Below are positions 1-8,424 of a stretch of 46,876 bases of DNA, piece after piece (position 1 is the first letter of the stretch; the number at the start of each line of letters is the position of its first letter). This DNA is from an uncultured Oxalobacteraceae bacterium. Its GTDB lineage: Bacteria; Pseudomonadota; Gammaproteobacteria; Burkholderiales; Burkholderiaceae. The notes beneath the pieces were generated by a model. It did no database searches. It was not told the DNA's origin and worked only from the letters and a program-made list of their open reading frames with translations. The stretch covers positions 1-46,876 of the forward strand of contig CAMLFK010000010.1 of NCBI GenBank assembly GCA_946479255.1. The letters are read 5' to 3'. A program made the translations under genes and the position numbers.

Positions 1-40
1 CGAAATTCTGCCGCATCAATGCAGTGGAAAACTGATTAGT

Positions 41-478
41 TCAGCGCTTCCCTAGAGTGTCTGGATATGTGCGAACTGAATCTACACCTTCGCAACCGAC
101 AAAATGGATCTTGAGATTTCGCAAATCGTATCTGGACGACATGTTAGCTATCTGGACAGTGTAATGGTCCATTGGTCGAAAATTTGTGTCCGACAAGATT
201 GCTGGCAGGGATTGATACACCTCTCTTCCTATTTTCTTAAGCAAGGGCTTCGCAAATGAATCGGAGTTCACATCACTTTGGGCATCTAGTTTCTTCAGGA
301 ACCGCTCCATCGTCCGGTTCCATTCTAGTATGGGGTTCTTAGTGTATTCACCGGAATATACGAATATTTCGTCTGGTTCAATTACAGCGTCGTAAATATT
401 GGGTAGAAATGGCGAAATGAACATGGCGATTGGTACCAACGTCATCCCGCAAAACTCGAGTATCTTTTTAATTTCCAT
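41..478 (-). CDS. Hypothetical membrane-anchored protein, AT-rich
   Basis: About 145 residues with no family that I recognise. A hydrophobic stretch near the N terminus (roughly residues 8-25) suggests one membrane anchor or an uncleaved signal, followed by a polar domain with several Lys and Asp. The start at 478 is preferred over an in-frame ATG 12 codons upstream because a GAGGAG ribosome binding site lies a few bases before it. Base composition and codon use are clearly more AT-rich than the rest of the window, which suggests acquisition by transfer. Function unknown. Confidence 0.6.
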   Translation of the reverse strand: MEIKKILEFCGMTLVPIAMFISPFLPNIYDAVIEPDEIFVYSGEYTKNPILEWNRTMERFLKKLDAQSDVNSDSFAKPLLKKIGREVYQSLPAILSDTNFRPMDHYTVQIANMSSRYDLRNLKIHFVGCEGVDSVRTYPDTLGKR

Positions 479-902
479 TTTTCTCCTCAATGTAATTCGA
501 TGTATTTTTGGCAATGCAATGTGTTTGGCGGTCCGGAAGTGGAATTAGTGCCTCAGACTCTAACCTATTTATCGCCGGAAATCACGGGGCAAATTTGGCA
601 ATTTCGGCCACATACTCGAGTGCACTAAGTAAGGTCCCCCGATTTGCAAGGTCAAGCGGGCAGATGCGGAAACTGACATTTAAGGCGGGGGCATCACGAC
701 TTTATGATGGATTGGAAGTCAAAAATGTCCGTTCGCTGGACCAGACCCCAAGATCGCTTCTGACCCTTCACTCTGTCGATTACCCGATGTCTCAAACGTC
801 GTAGGCTAAGGGCGGATCAAAGCGCAAGCTGTCGACGCATTCATTGCTTTTGCTCCGCTTGTTCATCCCTGTCAAAGTCTCGAACAATCGGAAGGAAGCA
901 CC
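479..902. other. Intergenic stretch without recognisable gene
   Basis: This 424-base stretch separates the AT-rich gene from the first VOC gene. A 98-codon open frame (508-804 plus) has no ribosome binding site, no recognisable domain and a composition unlike a protein, so I do not call it. The last bases hold the GGAAGGA ribosome binding site of the following gene. I see no RNA gene or repeat here. Confidence 0.5.
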
Positions 903-1304
903 ATGAACAAACAGATCATCGTGAACATGTCGGTCAAGGATCTCGACAAGTCAAAAGCCTTTTTCAGCGCGCTGGGCTACACCTTCAACCCGATGTTTTC
1001 CAATGAACATGCCGCCTTGATGGTCATTGCCGAAAACAGCATCAACGCCATGCTGATGACGGAATCGTTCTTCAAATCCTTCCACAGCAAGCAGATCACC
1101 AACGCGCGTGAAGCAATCGAAATGTGGGTTTGCCTGACTTGCGACAGCCGCCAGGAAGTCGATAGCCTGGTGGCAAAAGCCGTCGCCGCCGGCGCGACCG
1201 CAACCGGCAAGCCGGAAGACCACGGTTTCATGTACGGACACGGGTTCGAGGACTTGGACGGTCATACCTGGCAATTGAACCACATGAGCAGCCTGCCGGG
1301 CTAA
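903..1304 (+). CDS. VOC family (glyoxalase/bleomycin-resistance fold) protein
   Basis: A 133-residue single-domain protein of the vicinal-oxygen-chelate superfamily, of the small uncharacterised glyoxalase-like type. The N terminus shows the beta-alpha-beta opening with the pattern VKDLDKSKAFF, and the C terminus ends with the typical FEDLDGHTWQL strand. GGAAGGA lies a few bases before the ATG. The specific substrate cannot be read from sequence; members act as lyases, dioxygenases or binding proteins. A close paralogue lies at 14027-14443 on the other strand, sharing the MNKQI start, the FFSALGY segment and the HGFMY.HGFEDLDGHTW segment. Confidence 0.85.
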   Translation: MNKQIIVNMSVKDLDKSKAFFSALGYTFNPMFSNEHAALMVIAENSINAMLMTESFFKSFHSKQITNAREAIEMWVCLTCDSRQEVDSLVAKAVAAGATATGKPEDHGFMYGHGFEDLDGHTWQLNHMSSLPG

Positions 1305-1543
1305 AGCCGCTTTGGGGCCTACCCGAAATCGATGGCAATAAGCTGACGCAGCAGTTGCGCGCCCATCCAACAATCGCCAAAGCGGGCAATGTGTTTACGG
1401 GCAGCATTGATTTAGATTGAACCTTTGCACGAATTCATGGATCATCAACAGGGCCATGTTGTGCAGCTAGTTCTTTTTACACATAGACAGCACTAGTACC
1501 GGCCAACATGGGACATCGTCACTTGTTACCGCTTTAGGCATCT

Positions 1544-4500
1544 ATGGATAGTTTCCTCGAAGGCAACAGCGAAATGGCGGCCTTGATCCGCTCGCACAAC
1601 TGGGCCGATACGCCGCTAGGGCCAATCGCCGGCTGGTCGCAAGCGCTGCGCACCACCGTCAGCCTCTGCCTGGCCTCCAACTTCCCCATCAACATTGTGT
1701 GGGGCGATTCCAACGTCCAGATTTACAACGATGGCTACCGCGTGATTTGCGGCGACAAGCATCCCGCCGCCCTCGGCATGGACTACACGGTATGCTGGGA
1801 ATCGGCCTGGCCGGCGATCGGTGAAGCGTTCGACGTGGCCAAGAGTGGCCGGACTTCATTCCTGGAAAACCAGCGCATGTTCCTCACTCGGAACAACTAT
1901 CTGGAAGAAACCTTCTTCACATTTTCCTTAAGCCCCATCCGTGATGAAACGGGCGGCATCGGCGGTCTGTTCCATCCTGTCACCGAAACCACCGCCACCA
2001 TGATCGCCGAGCGCCGGACCCGCCTGGTGCGTGACCTGACCGCGCAGTTGGCCACGGCGGACAGCGTCAAGGCGGTGTACCGCCTGTTTGCGCATACGCT
2101 GGCGCAATATGAGCTCGATACTCCGTTCGCCCTGGCTTATGCGCACGATGGCGCCGGCCAGTACGATCTGGTCAGCAGCACCGGACTGCATGGCGACAGC
2201 CCGCTGAACCCGCGCAGTCAGCGTTTTGCGGACAGTACGGTCTGGCCGGCTGAACTGCTGCAACAATCCGGCCTGTGCGAACGCCGCGGCATTCGCGCCA
2301 TGCTGGGATCGGTGCCTTGCGGCCCGTACGCGGAAGCCCCCGATACCGCCTTCGCCGCTCCAATCCACGATACCCAATCGGACCTGCCCGACGTCATCCT
2401 GATCGCCGGCGCCAGCCCGCGCCTGCCGATGACGGACAACTACCGCGGCTTGTTCGACTTGATCGGCGCCGCATTCGGCGCGGCGCTTGCCCGCGTCAAG
2501 GCGGCCGAAGAAGAGCGTCGGCGCATGGAGGCGCTGGCCTCGATCGACCGCGCCAAGACCGTCTTTTTCTCAAACGTCAGCCACGAATTCCGCACCCCGC
2601 TTACGCTCATGCTGGGCCCATTGCAAGATGCGCTGGAAAGCCAGTCCTTGCCGCCCGCGCAGCACGAGCGCATCGATACGGCACATCGCAATGCGCTGCG
2701 CCTGCTCAAGCTGGTCAACTCCCTGCTGGACTTCTCGCGCATCGAAGCCGGCCGCAATGAAGCACGCTTCGCCGAGACCGACCTGGCATCAAGCACGGTG
2801 GAGCTGGCCAGCAGCTTCCGCTCGGCGTGCGAGCGGGCAGGGCTGGCGCTGCAGGTCGACTGCTCGCTGCGCCAGCCGGTGTACGTCGATCCGGAGATGT
2901 GGGAAACCATCGTCCTCAATCTCCTGTCCAACGCCTTCAAGTTCACCCTGGAAGGTGCGATTTCGGTCAGCCTTGGCGCTGTCGAAGATCACGCCCTCTT
3001 GAGCGTCGCCGATACCGGCGTCGGCATACCACCAGGCGAGCTGACGAAAGTATTCGACCGCTTTCACCGCATCGACAACCAGACCGGACGCTCGGTCGAA
3101 GGCAGCGGTATCGGGCTGTCGCTGGTACGGGAACTGGTGCGCTTGCACGGTGGCGAGATCGGCGTCGAAAGCACGATGGGAAGCGGAACCCGCTTCACCG
3201 TCCGGCTGCCATTCGGCAAAGCCCATTTGCCACCCGCGCAGCTTGACGTGCCCGGGCGCGAGGCGGGCGGCGTTCAGCGCGCCCACCAGTTCGCAGAGGA
3301 AGCCCTGCGCTGGCTGCCTGCCGCTGAACCGGTCACATCGCAAGACTGCCTTGAGAGCGCGCCAGGCGAGGGGCCGTACGTCATCCTGGCCGACGACAAC
3401 GCCGACATGCGCGCCTATGTACGCCGTCTGCTGGTGGAAGGCGGCTACCGGGTCGCGGCCTTCGATAACGGGGCCGCTGCTTTAGACCATGCGCTGTATG
3501 GACCGCTGCCGGAGCTCATTCTGAGCGACGTGATGATGCCGCGAATGGACGGCTTTGAATTGCTGTATTCCTTGCGCAGCAACGAACGAACACGCACGAC
3601 GATGGTGATGCTGTTGTCGGCAAAAGCCGGCGAAGAAGCCCGGCTCGAAGGCTTGAATGCCGGCGCCGACGACTACATGGTCAAGCCCTTCAGTGCGCGC
3701 GAACTGCGGGCCCGCGTCGACGCCGCAGTGCGTCTCTGCCGGCACCGGCGCAAGGCGGCCGAACGCGAGCGCGAACTGCTGCTGCAGGTGCAGTCCGAGC
3801 GCAGCCGCGCCGCGCTGCTGGCGAGCGAAGCGCACATCACCTCGTTCTTTGAACAGGATGCCGCCGGCATCGTGGAAGCGGACCGGCAGGGCACTATCGT
3901 GCGCACCAACCGCCGCTTCGACGAGATCGTCCGGCGCGCGCACGGCAGCGCCATCGGCATGCCGCTGGGCGAGCTGGTGCACCCCGACGACGTCGCGCAG
4001 AACATCGCCCTGACAGAGCGGCTGTATCGTACCGGCGAAGCATTCAACATCGAGAACCGCTTTCTCACACCGGACGGACATACCGTATGGGTCAGCAAGG
4101 CGGTCACCGGCATTCGCGCCAAACCGGGGCAGCTGCCCGGCAGTTCGCTGGCAGTGGTGCTCGACATCACCCAGCGCAAGCGGGTCGAGGCGGAGCTGAG
4201 CGAAACCAGCCGCCGCAAAGACGAGTTCCTGGCGATGCTGGCCCACGAGCTGCGCAATCCGCTGGCCCCGATCAGCGCCGCGGCGCAGCTGATGTCACTG
4301 GCCCAGCACGACAGCAAGCGCATCAAGCAGACCGGCGATGTGATCACCCGCCAGGTAGCCCATATGACCGCGCTGGTGGACGATCTGCTGGATGTCTCGC
4401 GCGTGACGCGCGGCCTGATCACGATCGTGCGCAGCCAGCAGGAGATGAAGGCCATCGTGGCCGCATCGATTGAACAGGCCCGTCCCATCATGCTGGCGCG

Positions 4501-5326
4501 CCGCCATCGCCTGATCCTGGATCTGACGCCGGAGCCGGACTATGTCTCGGGCGACCGCAAGCGCCTGGTACAGATCCTGACCAACCTGCTCAACAACGCC
4601 GCCAAGTACACGCCGGAAGGCGGTACCGTCCGTGTGCACACCGAACTCGAAGCCGGCCATGTGGTGGTGTCGATCCAGGATAATGGCATCGGCATCGATC
4701 CGGCGCAGCAAGCGCACATGTTCGAGTTGTTCGCCCAGGCTGAGCGCAGCTCGGACCGTGCACAGGGCGGCCTCGGGCTGGGCCTGGCGCTGGTCAAAAG
4801 CCTGGTTGAACTGCACGGCGGAACAGTGGCCTGCCATAGCCAGGGCGTTGGACAGGGAAGCTGTTTTACGGTCCGGCTGCCGCTCCTTTGCCTGATGGGG
4901 GAGGACGACGGCCACGATGGTGCTTTGCCCGATCCGATCGACGGGCAGGCTCCATTGAAGATCCTGGTGGTGGACGATAACGTTGACGCGGCGCGCATGC
5001 TGGCCATGGTGCTGCAGGTACTCGGGCATGAGGCGCTGGTCGCGCATCGCTCGCTGGACGCGCTGGAGATCGCGCGCAAGGAAGGGCCGGATGTGTGCAT
5101 CCTGGACATCGGACTGCCGGAGATGGATGGCAATGAACTCGCCGAACGCTTGCGCGGGTCGGCGCAGACGCGCGACGCCACGCTGATCGCCCTGACCGGC
5201 TATAGCCAGGAATCGAACCGGAGCCGGGCCATGTCGGCCGGCTTCGACCACTTCCTGGTCAAACCGATGGAGATGTCCAAGCTCACCGAACTGCTTACTG
5301 CGGTCGATCGGAGCGCTCGGGATTGA
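1544..5326 (+). CDS. Hybrid sensor histidine kinase with two kinase cores and two receivers
   Basis: A 1260-residue predicted cytosolic sensor kinase with no evident membrane segments. Domains in order: an N-terminal PAS-like region (about 30-150); a GAF-like region (about 155-320); HisKA with H347 in SHEFRTP and an HATPase with the LLSNAFKFT N-box and GSGIGLSL G-box; a receiver with D662 in LSDVMMPRMDG; a PAS domain (about 763-885); a second HisKA with H901 in AHELRNPL and a second HATPase (LLNNAAKYT, GLGLGLAL); and a C-terminal receiver with D1188 in LDIGLPEMDG. All phospho-sites and ATP-binding motifs look intact. There is no output DNA-binding domain, so a separate partner is expected. 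The gene ends 32 bp inside the convergent mrpG. Confidence 0.93.
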   Translation: MDSFLEGNSEMAALIRSHNWADTPLGPIAGWSQALRTTVSLCLASNFPINIVWGDSNVQIYNDGYRVICGDKHPAALGMDYTVCWESAWPAIGEAFDVAKSGRTSFLENQRMFLTRNNYLEETFFTFSLSPIRDETGGIGGLFHPVTETTATMIAERRTRLVRDLTAQLATADSVKAVYRLFAHTLAQYELDTPFALAYAHDGAGQYDLVSSTGLHGDSPLNPRSQRFADSTVWPAELLQQSGLCERRGIRAMLGSVPCGPYAEAPDTAFAAPIHDTQSDLPDVILIAGASPRLPMTDNYRGLFDLIGAAFGAALARVKAAEEERRRMEALASIDRAKTVFFSNVSHEFRTPLTLMLGPLQDALESQSLPPAQHERIDTAHRNALRLLKLVNSLLDFSRIEAGRNEARFAETDLASSTVELASSFRSACERAGLALQVDCSLRQPVYVDPEMWETIVLNLLSNAFKFTLEGAISVSLGAVEDHALLSVADTGVGIPPGELTKVFDRFHRIDNQTGRSVEGSGIGLSLVRELVRLHGGEIGVESTMGSGTRFTVRLPFGKAHLPPAQLDVPGREAGGVQRAHQFAEEALRWLPAAEPVTSQDCLESAPGEGPYVILADDNADMRAYVRRLLVEGGYRVAAFDNGAAALDHALYGPLPELILSDVMMPRMDGFELLYSLRSNERTRTTMVMLLSAKAGEEARLEGLNAGADDYMVKPFSARELRARVDAAVRLCRHRRKAAERERELLLQVQSERSRAALLASEAHITSFFEQDAAGIVEADRQGTIVRTNRRFDEIVRRAHGSAIGMPLGELVHPDDVAQNIALTERLYRTGEAFNIENRFLTPDGHTVWVSKAVTGIRAKPGQLPGSSLAVVLDITQRKRVEAELSETSRRKDEFLAMLAHELRNPLAPISAAAQLMSLAQHDSKRIKQTGDVITRQVAHMTALVDDLLDVSRVTRGLITIVRSQQEMKAIVAASIEQARPIMLARRHRLILDLTPEPDYVSGDRKRLVQILTNLLNNAAKYTPEGGTVRVHTELEAGHVVVSIQDNGIGIDPAQQAHMFELFAQAERSSDRAQGGLGLGLALVKSLVELHGGTVACHSQGVGQGSCFTVRLPLLCLMGEDDGHDGALPDPIDGQAPLKILVVDDNVDAARMLAMVLQVLGHEALVAHRSLDALEIARKEGPDVCILDIGLPEMDGNELAERLRGSAQTRDATLIALTGYSQESNRSRAMSAGFDHFLVKPMEMSKLTELLTAVDRSARD

Positions 5327-5684
5327 CCTTGTAAACACCGCCAGCCGCAACGCCAGCCTCATGCTTGCGTGCCCGCAGGTCGCGATACACGGCGGCCCGC
5401 ATGATCGTCATCGCCACCACGGGCGCCGTCATCAGCAAAAACACCGAGATGATCAACTCGTGTATCACCAGCCGTGACTGGGTCACCGTGAAATACAGCA
5501 TCGACGCCAGCAGCAGGCAGCCGGCGCCGAGTGTCACGGTGATGGCAGGCCCATGGATGCGCTGGTAAAAGGTGCGCAGGCGCAGCAGGCCGAGTGCGCC
5601 CGTCAGGATGATGGTCGCGCCCAGCATCAGCAGCACGGCCACCGGCAGCGCCGCCCACATCGGCACGGATTCAATACCGTTCAT
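5295..5684 (-). CDS. mrpG: Mrp-type cation/proton antiporter subunit G
   Basis: About 129 residues, last gene of the antiporter operon. Three predicted membrane helices and the family pattern GLLRLRTFYQRIHGPA identify the MnhG/PhaG subunit, a small integral membrane part of the multi-subunit Na+(K+)/H+ antiporter. Its start overlaps the stop of mrpF in an ATGA arrangement, indicating translational coupling. The polar C-terminal tail overlaps the convergent sensor kinase gene by 32 bp. Confidence 0.9.
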   Translation of the reverse strand: MNGIESVPMWAALPVAVLLMLGATIILTGALGLLRLRTFYQRIHGPAITVTLGAGCLLLASMLYFTVTQSRLVIHELIISVFLLMTAPVVAMTIMRAAVYRDLRARKHEAGVAAGGVYKVNPERSDRPQ

Positions 5685-5959
5685 TCGATCACCTCCCCAC
5701 GCATCAAAAACTTCGCCATGGCGATGGTGGACACGAAGCTCACCAGCGCAATCAGAATCGCCACTTCAAAATATACCTGCGTGCCGTAGCGGATACCCAG
5801 CACCAGAGCCAGCAGCATCCCGCACATCCACAAGGTGTCGAGCGCCAGCACCCGGTCGTGCGCGGATGGGCCGATCAGCAGGCGCACCGCGCAGAACACC
5901 ATCGCCAGCAGCACGCAGACCAGCGAATAGGCGATCGCGAATTCAAGCAGTGTTTGCAT
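5681..5959 (-). CDS. mrpF: Mrp-type cation/proton antiporter subunit F
   Basis: About 92 residues with three predicted membrane helices. The central segment GPSAHDRVLALDTL is the MnhF/PhaF signature containing the conserved acidic residue. I prefer the start at 5959 because GGGGA sits about 8 bases before it; ATGs at 5965 and 5977 in the same frame would add two or six residues. The gene overlaps the end of mrpE by 17 bp and couples by ATGA to mrpG. It is part of the membrane antiporter complex. Confidence 0.88.
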   Translation of the reverse strand: MQTLLEFAIAYSLVCVLLAMVFCAVRLLIGPSAHDRVLALDTLWMCGMLLALVLGIRYGTQVYFEVAILIALVSFVSTIAMAKFLMRGEVIE

Positions 5960-6461
5960 TGTCATTCCCCGTTTCAAAAATCTCGATCAGCGGCTGTTCG
6001 TAACTGCCCTTGATGGTGTCGATCCACCACTGCATGTCGTGCAGGTCGAATATATGCAGCGACAGCTCATGCCGCTCCGGGAAAATCTCCACCCACACCG
6101 TCCCAGGCGTCATGTTGATCAGGCAGGACAAGAGCGCCAGGCCGTGCGGATCGCGCAAGGTCAGCGGCACGAGGATGAACTGCGAATTGACCGATTGGCC
6201 GTTCTTGAACAGGATGATGATGCTGACGTTGTAGCAAGAGCGCACGATCTCCACCGATGCCATCGCGATCAGGCGGGCAAACACCAGCGGTGCGCGCATG
6301 CGCGGATAGCCAAGCGCCTGCAGCCTGCGCGTGAGCAGCGGCACGACAATGCCAAGCGCCGCGCCGAACAGCAGGTTGGCCGCATCGAGAGTCTGGTTCA
6401 GCATCAGCCACAGGGCGCACAGTCCCAGCGACACAAACGGAAATGGTAGCCAGGCCGTCAT
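5943..6461 (-). CDS. mrpE: Mrp-type cation/proton antiporter subunit E
   Basis: About 172 residues. Two or more N-terminal membrane segments are followed by the MnhE hallmark region LLSCLINMTPGTVWVE and the LHIFDLHD segment. The start at 6461 has an excellent GGAGGTGAA ribosome binding site and overlaps the mrpD stop (ATGA). A longer in-frame extension upstream runs through the mrpD coding region and is not real. MrpE is the non-transporter-like subunit needed for assembly or full activity in characterised Mrp systems. Confidence 0.9.
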   Translation of the reverse strand: MTAWLPFPFVSLGLCALWLMLNQTLDAANLLFGAALGIVVPLLTRRLQALGYPRMRAPLVFARLIAMASVEIVRSCYNVSIIILFKNGQSVNSQFILVPLTLRDPHGLALLSCLINMTPGTVWVEIFPERHELSLHIFDLHDMQWWIDTIKGSYEQPLIEIFETGNDNANTA

Positions 6462-8083
6462 TTCACCTCCGGGACAGTAGTGGGGCCGGGCACGGCCGGC
6501 GTGCCAAGCACGCGCTCGATGTACAGGCCGGGCCGGTGGATATCGGCACTGGCGCGCGCCAGGAAGGCGAACACCGGCTGGGCCTGGAAGGTAAGCAGCA
6601 CCGATACCAGCAGCAGCGCCGCCACCGGCATCACTTCGGCGATGTGCAGGCGCGGCTGGGCCGGGGCGCCGGATGCCCAGAAGGTGCGCACGCCGAAGCG
6701 CATCAGCGAAATATTGGCGGCCAGGCTTGATGCGAACACCAGCGCCATCAGGGTCCAGGTGGCGGCACCGATCGCCGGCGCCGTGGCCCCCGGATGAAGC
6801 AGTGCATGGAACAGCCCGAATTTGCCGACGAAGCCCGATAGCGGCGGCAAGCCGGCGATCATCAAAGCGCAGGCGGCGAAGGCCAGCGCCAGGAAGGCCA
6901 TCGCCGCCGGCACGCCCCGGCCCTTGGGTTCGGCGGGCGCGTCTTCCACGGCATACGCCTCCATGGTCAAGGCCAGCAGTGCGGCGCCGGGCGTGCGGAT
7001 GCGCTCGATCAGTTCGATCAGCAGCACGAAGGCGGCAATGGCAATCGTCGATGCGAGGAAGTAGTACAGGCCCGCGGTCACGACGTTTGCCTGGCCGTAG
7101 CCGATCACCGCCAGCAAGGTACCGGACGACACCGTCGCCGCATAGCCGGCCATGCGCCCGGCCGTGTCGGTGGCGAGCATGCCGGCGGCGCCGAACACGA
7201 TGGTCGCCATGCCGCCCCACATCAGCGCCTCGTAGCCGAAGCGCGCCGCTTCACCGGCGCCGTCGGGGAACACCAGCAGCCAGATGCGCAGGATGACGTA
7301 GGCGCCTACCTTGGTCATCAGCACCAGCATGACGGCCACCGGCGGCGACGCCACCGAATAGGTGGTCGGCAGCCAGAAGCCCAGCGGCCACATGGCGCAC
7401 TTGGTGAGGAAGGCAAGCGCCAGCACGGCCACGCCGGCCTTGAACAGGCCCATGTACTGCACCGGCAGGACGGCGGCCTGGCGTGCCAGGTCGGCCATAT
7501 TGAGCGTGCCCGTGGTCGCGTAAATCAACGCGATGCCGATCAAAAACAGCAAGGCGGCGCCGAGGTTGACGGCGATGTATTGCATGCTGGCGCGCAGGCG
7601 AGCCGCGTTATAGCCGTGCAGGACCAGGCCGTAGGAGGCGGCCAGCATCAGCTCGAAGAACACGAACAGGTTGAAGATGTCGTGGGTCAGGAAGGCGCCG
7701 TTGATGCCCATGAGCAGGAACTGGAACAGCGAGTGGAAGTGCACGCCGATCTGGCTCCAGCGCGCTTGCGCGTACAGCAGGGCGGCCAGCGCCAGCACGG
7801 CGGTGAGCACCAGCATCAGCGCCGACAGGCGGTCGGCCACCAGGGCGATGCCGAACGGTGCCGCCCAGTTGGCGGCCAGGTAGACGCCGATGCCGCCGGG
7901 CCAGCCATCATCTGTGCGCGCCACCAGCGCCAGTGCATTCATCAGCAGGCCGAGCGCCGCGCCAATACTGATCGCAAATTTCAGGCGGTGCCGTACTTCG
8001 GGCAGGGTCGCCATGAACGCTCCGGCCAAGAGCGGCAGCAGGACCGGATTGACCACCAGGTGCTGGGTCCAGTCGATGCTCAT
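6458..8083 (-). CDS. mrpD: Mrp-type cation/proton antiporter subunit D
   Basis: A 541-residue polytopic membrane protein of the proton-translocating NuoN/MrpD family, with about 14 predicted helices. The conserved glutamate helix (LFVFFELMLAASYGL) and the lysine-containing helix around TKCAMWPLGFWLP are both present, so proton conduction looks intact. It overlaps mrpC at its start (8080-8083) and mrpE at its end by ATGA. It works with subunit A as a proton-pumping-like module of the antiporter. Confidence 0.93.
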   Translation of the reverse strand: MSIDWTQHLVVNPVLLPLLAGAFMATLPEVRHRLKFAISIGAALGLLMNALALVARTDDGWPGGIGVYLAANWAAPFGIALVADRLSALMLVLTAVLALAALLYAQARWSQIGVHFHSLFQFLLMGINGAFLTHDIFNLFVFFELMLAASYGLVLHGYNAARLRASMQYIAVNLGAALLFLIGIALIYATTGTLNMADLARQAAVLPVQYMGLFKAGVAVLALAFLTKCAMWPLGFWLPTTYSVASPPVAVMLVLMTKVGAYVILRIWLLVFPDGAGEAARFGYEALMWGGMATIVFGAAGMLATDTAGRMAGYAATVSSGTLLAVIGYGQANVVTAGLYYFLASTIAIAAFVLLIELIERIRTPGAALLALTMEAYAVEDAPAEPKGRGVPAAMAFLALAFAACALMIAGLPPLSGFVGKFGLFHALLHPGATAPAIGAATWTLMALVFASSLAANISLMRFGVRTFWASGAPAQPRLHIAEVMPVAALLLVSVLLTFQAQPVFAFLARASADIHRPGLYIERVLGTPAVPGPTTVPEVK

Positions 8084-8424
8084 GCCTCCGGCTCCTCTCC
8101 GTCCACATGGTCGGTGCCGGTCACGCCGCGCGCGCCGATCATCACCACCAGGTACAGCGCGGTGGTGGCAAAGCCGATGACGATGGCGGTGAGCACCAGC
8201 GCCTGCGGCACCGGGTCGGCCAGCGCGGCCGGGTCAGGCACCAGGCCGGCCGGCGTCAGGGGCGGGCGGTCCACGGTCAGGCGTCCCATGACGAAGATGA
8301 ACAGGTTGACGGCGTAGGACATCAGCATCAGGCCGATCAGCACCTGGAAGCTGCGCGGGCGCAGGATCAGCCAGATGCCGGAGCCGAACACGACGCCGAT
8401 GGCCAATGAGATTACGGTTTCCAT
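8080..8424 (-). CDS. mrpC: Mrp-type cation/proton antiporter subunit C
   Basis: A 114-residue NuoK-like small membrane protein with three predicted helices. The GSGIWLILRPRSFQVLIGLMLM-type segment and the DPVPQALVLTAIVIGFA region are typical of MnhC/PhaC. It lies directly after the stop of mrpA (next base) and overlaps mrpD by 4 bp, so it is part of one polycistronic unit. Confidence 0.92.
   Translation of the reverse strand: METVISLAIGVVFGSGIWLILRPRSFQVLIGLMLMSYAVNLFIFVMGRLTVDRPPLTPAGLVPDPAALADPVPQALVLTAIVIGFATTALYLVVMIGARGVTGTDHVDGEEPEA

Noticed and set aside
508..804. 98-codon open frame after the first gene
   Set aside because: No ribosome binding site, no domain, and unusual residue composition; probably chance in non-coding DNA.
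1304..1420. Open stretch between the VOC gene and the sensor kinase that translates into a protein-like C-terminal segment
   Set aside because: Under 40 codons, no start codon or ribosome binding site of its own, and no family recognised; a gene remnant is possible but not supportable.
6461..7220. N-terminal extension of mrpE frame to 425 residues
   Set aside because: The extension lies within mrpD in another frame and reads as Arg/His-rich noise; the real start has GGAGGTGAA at 6461.
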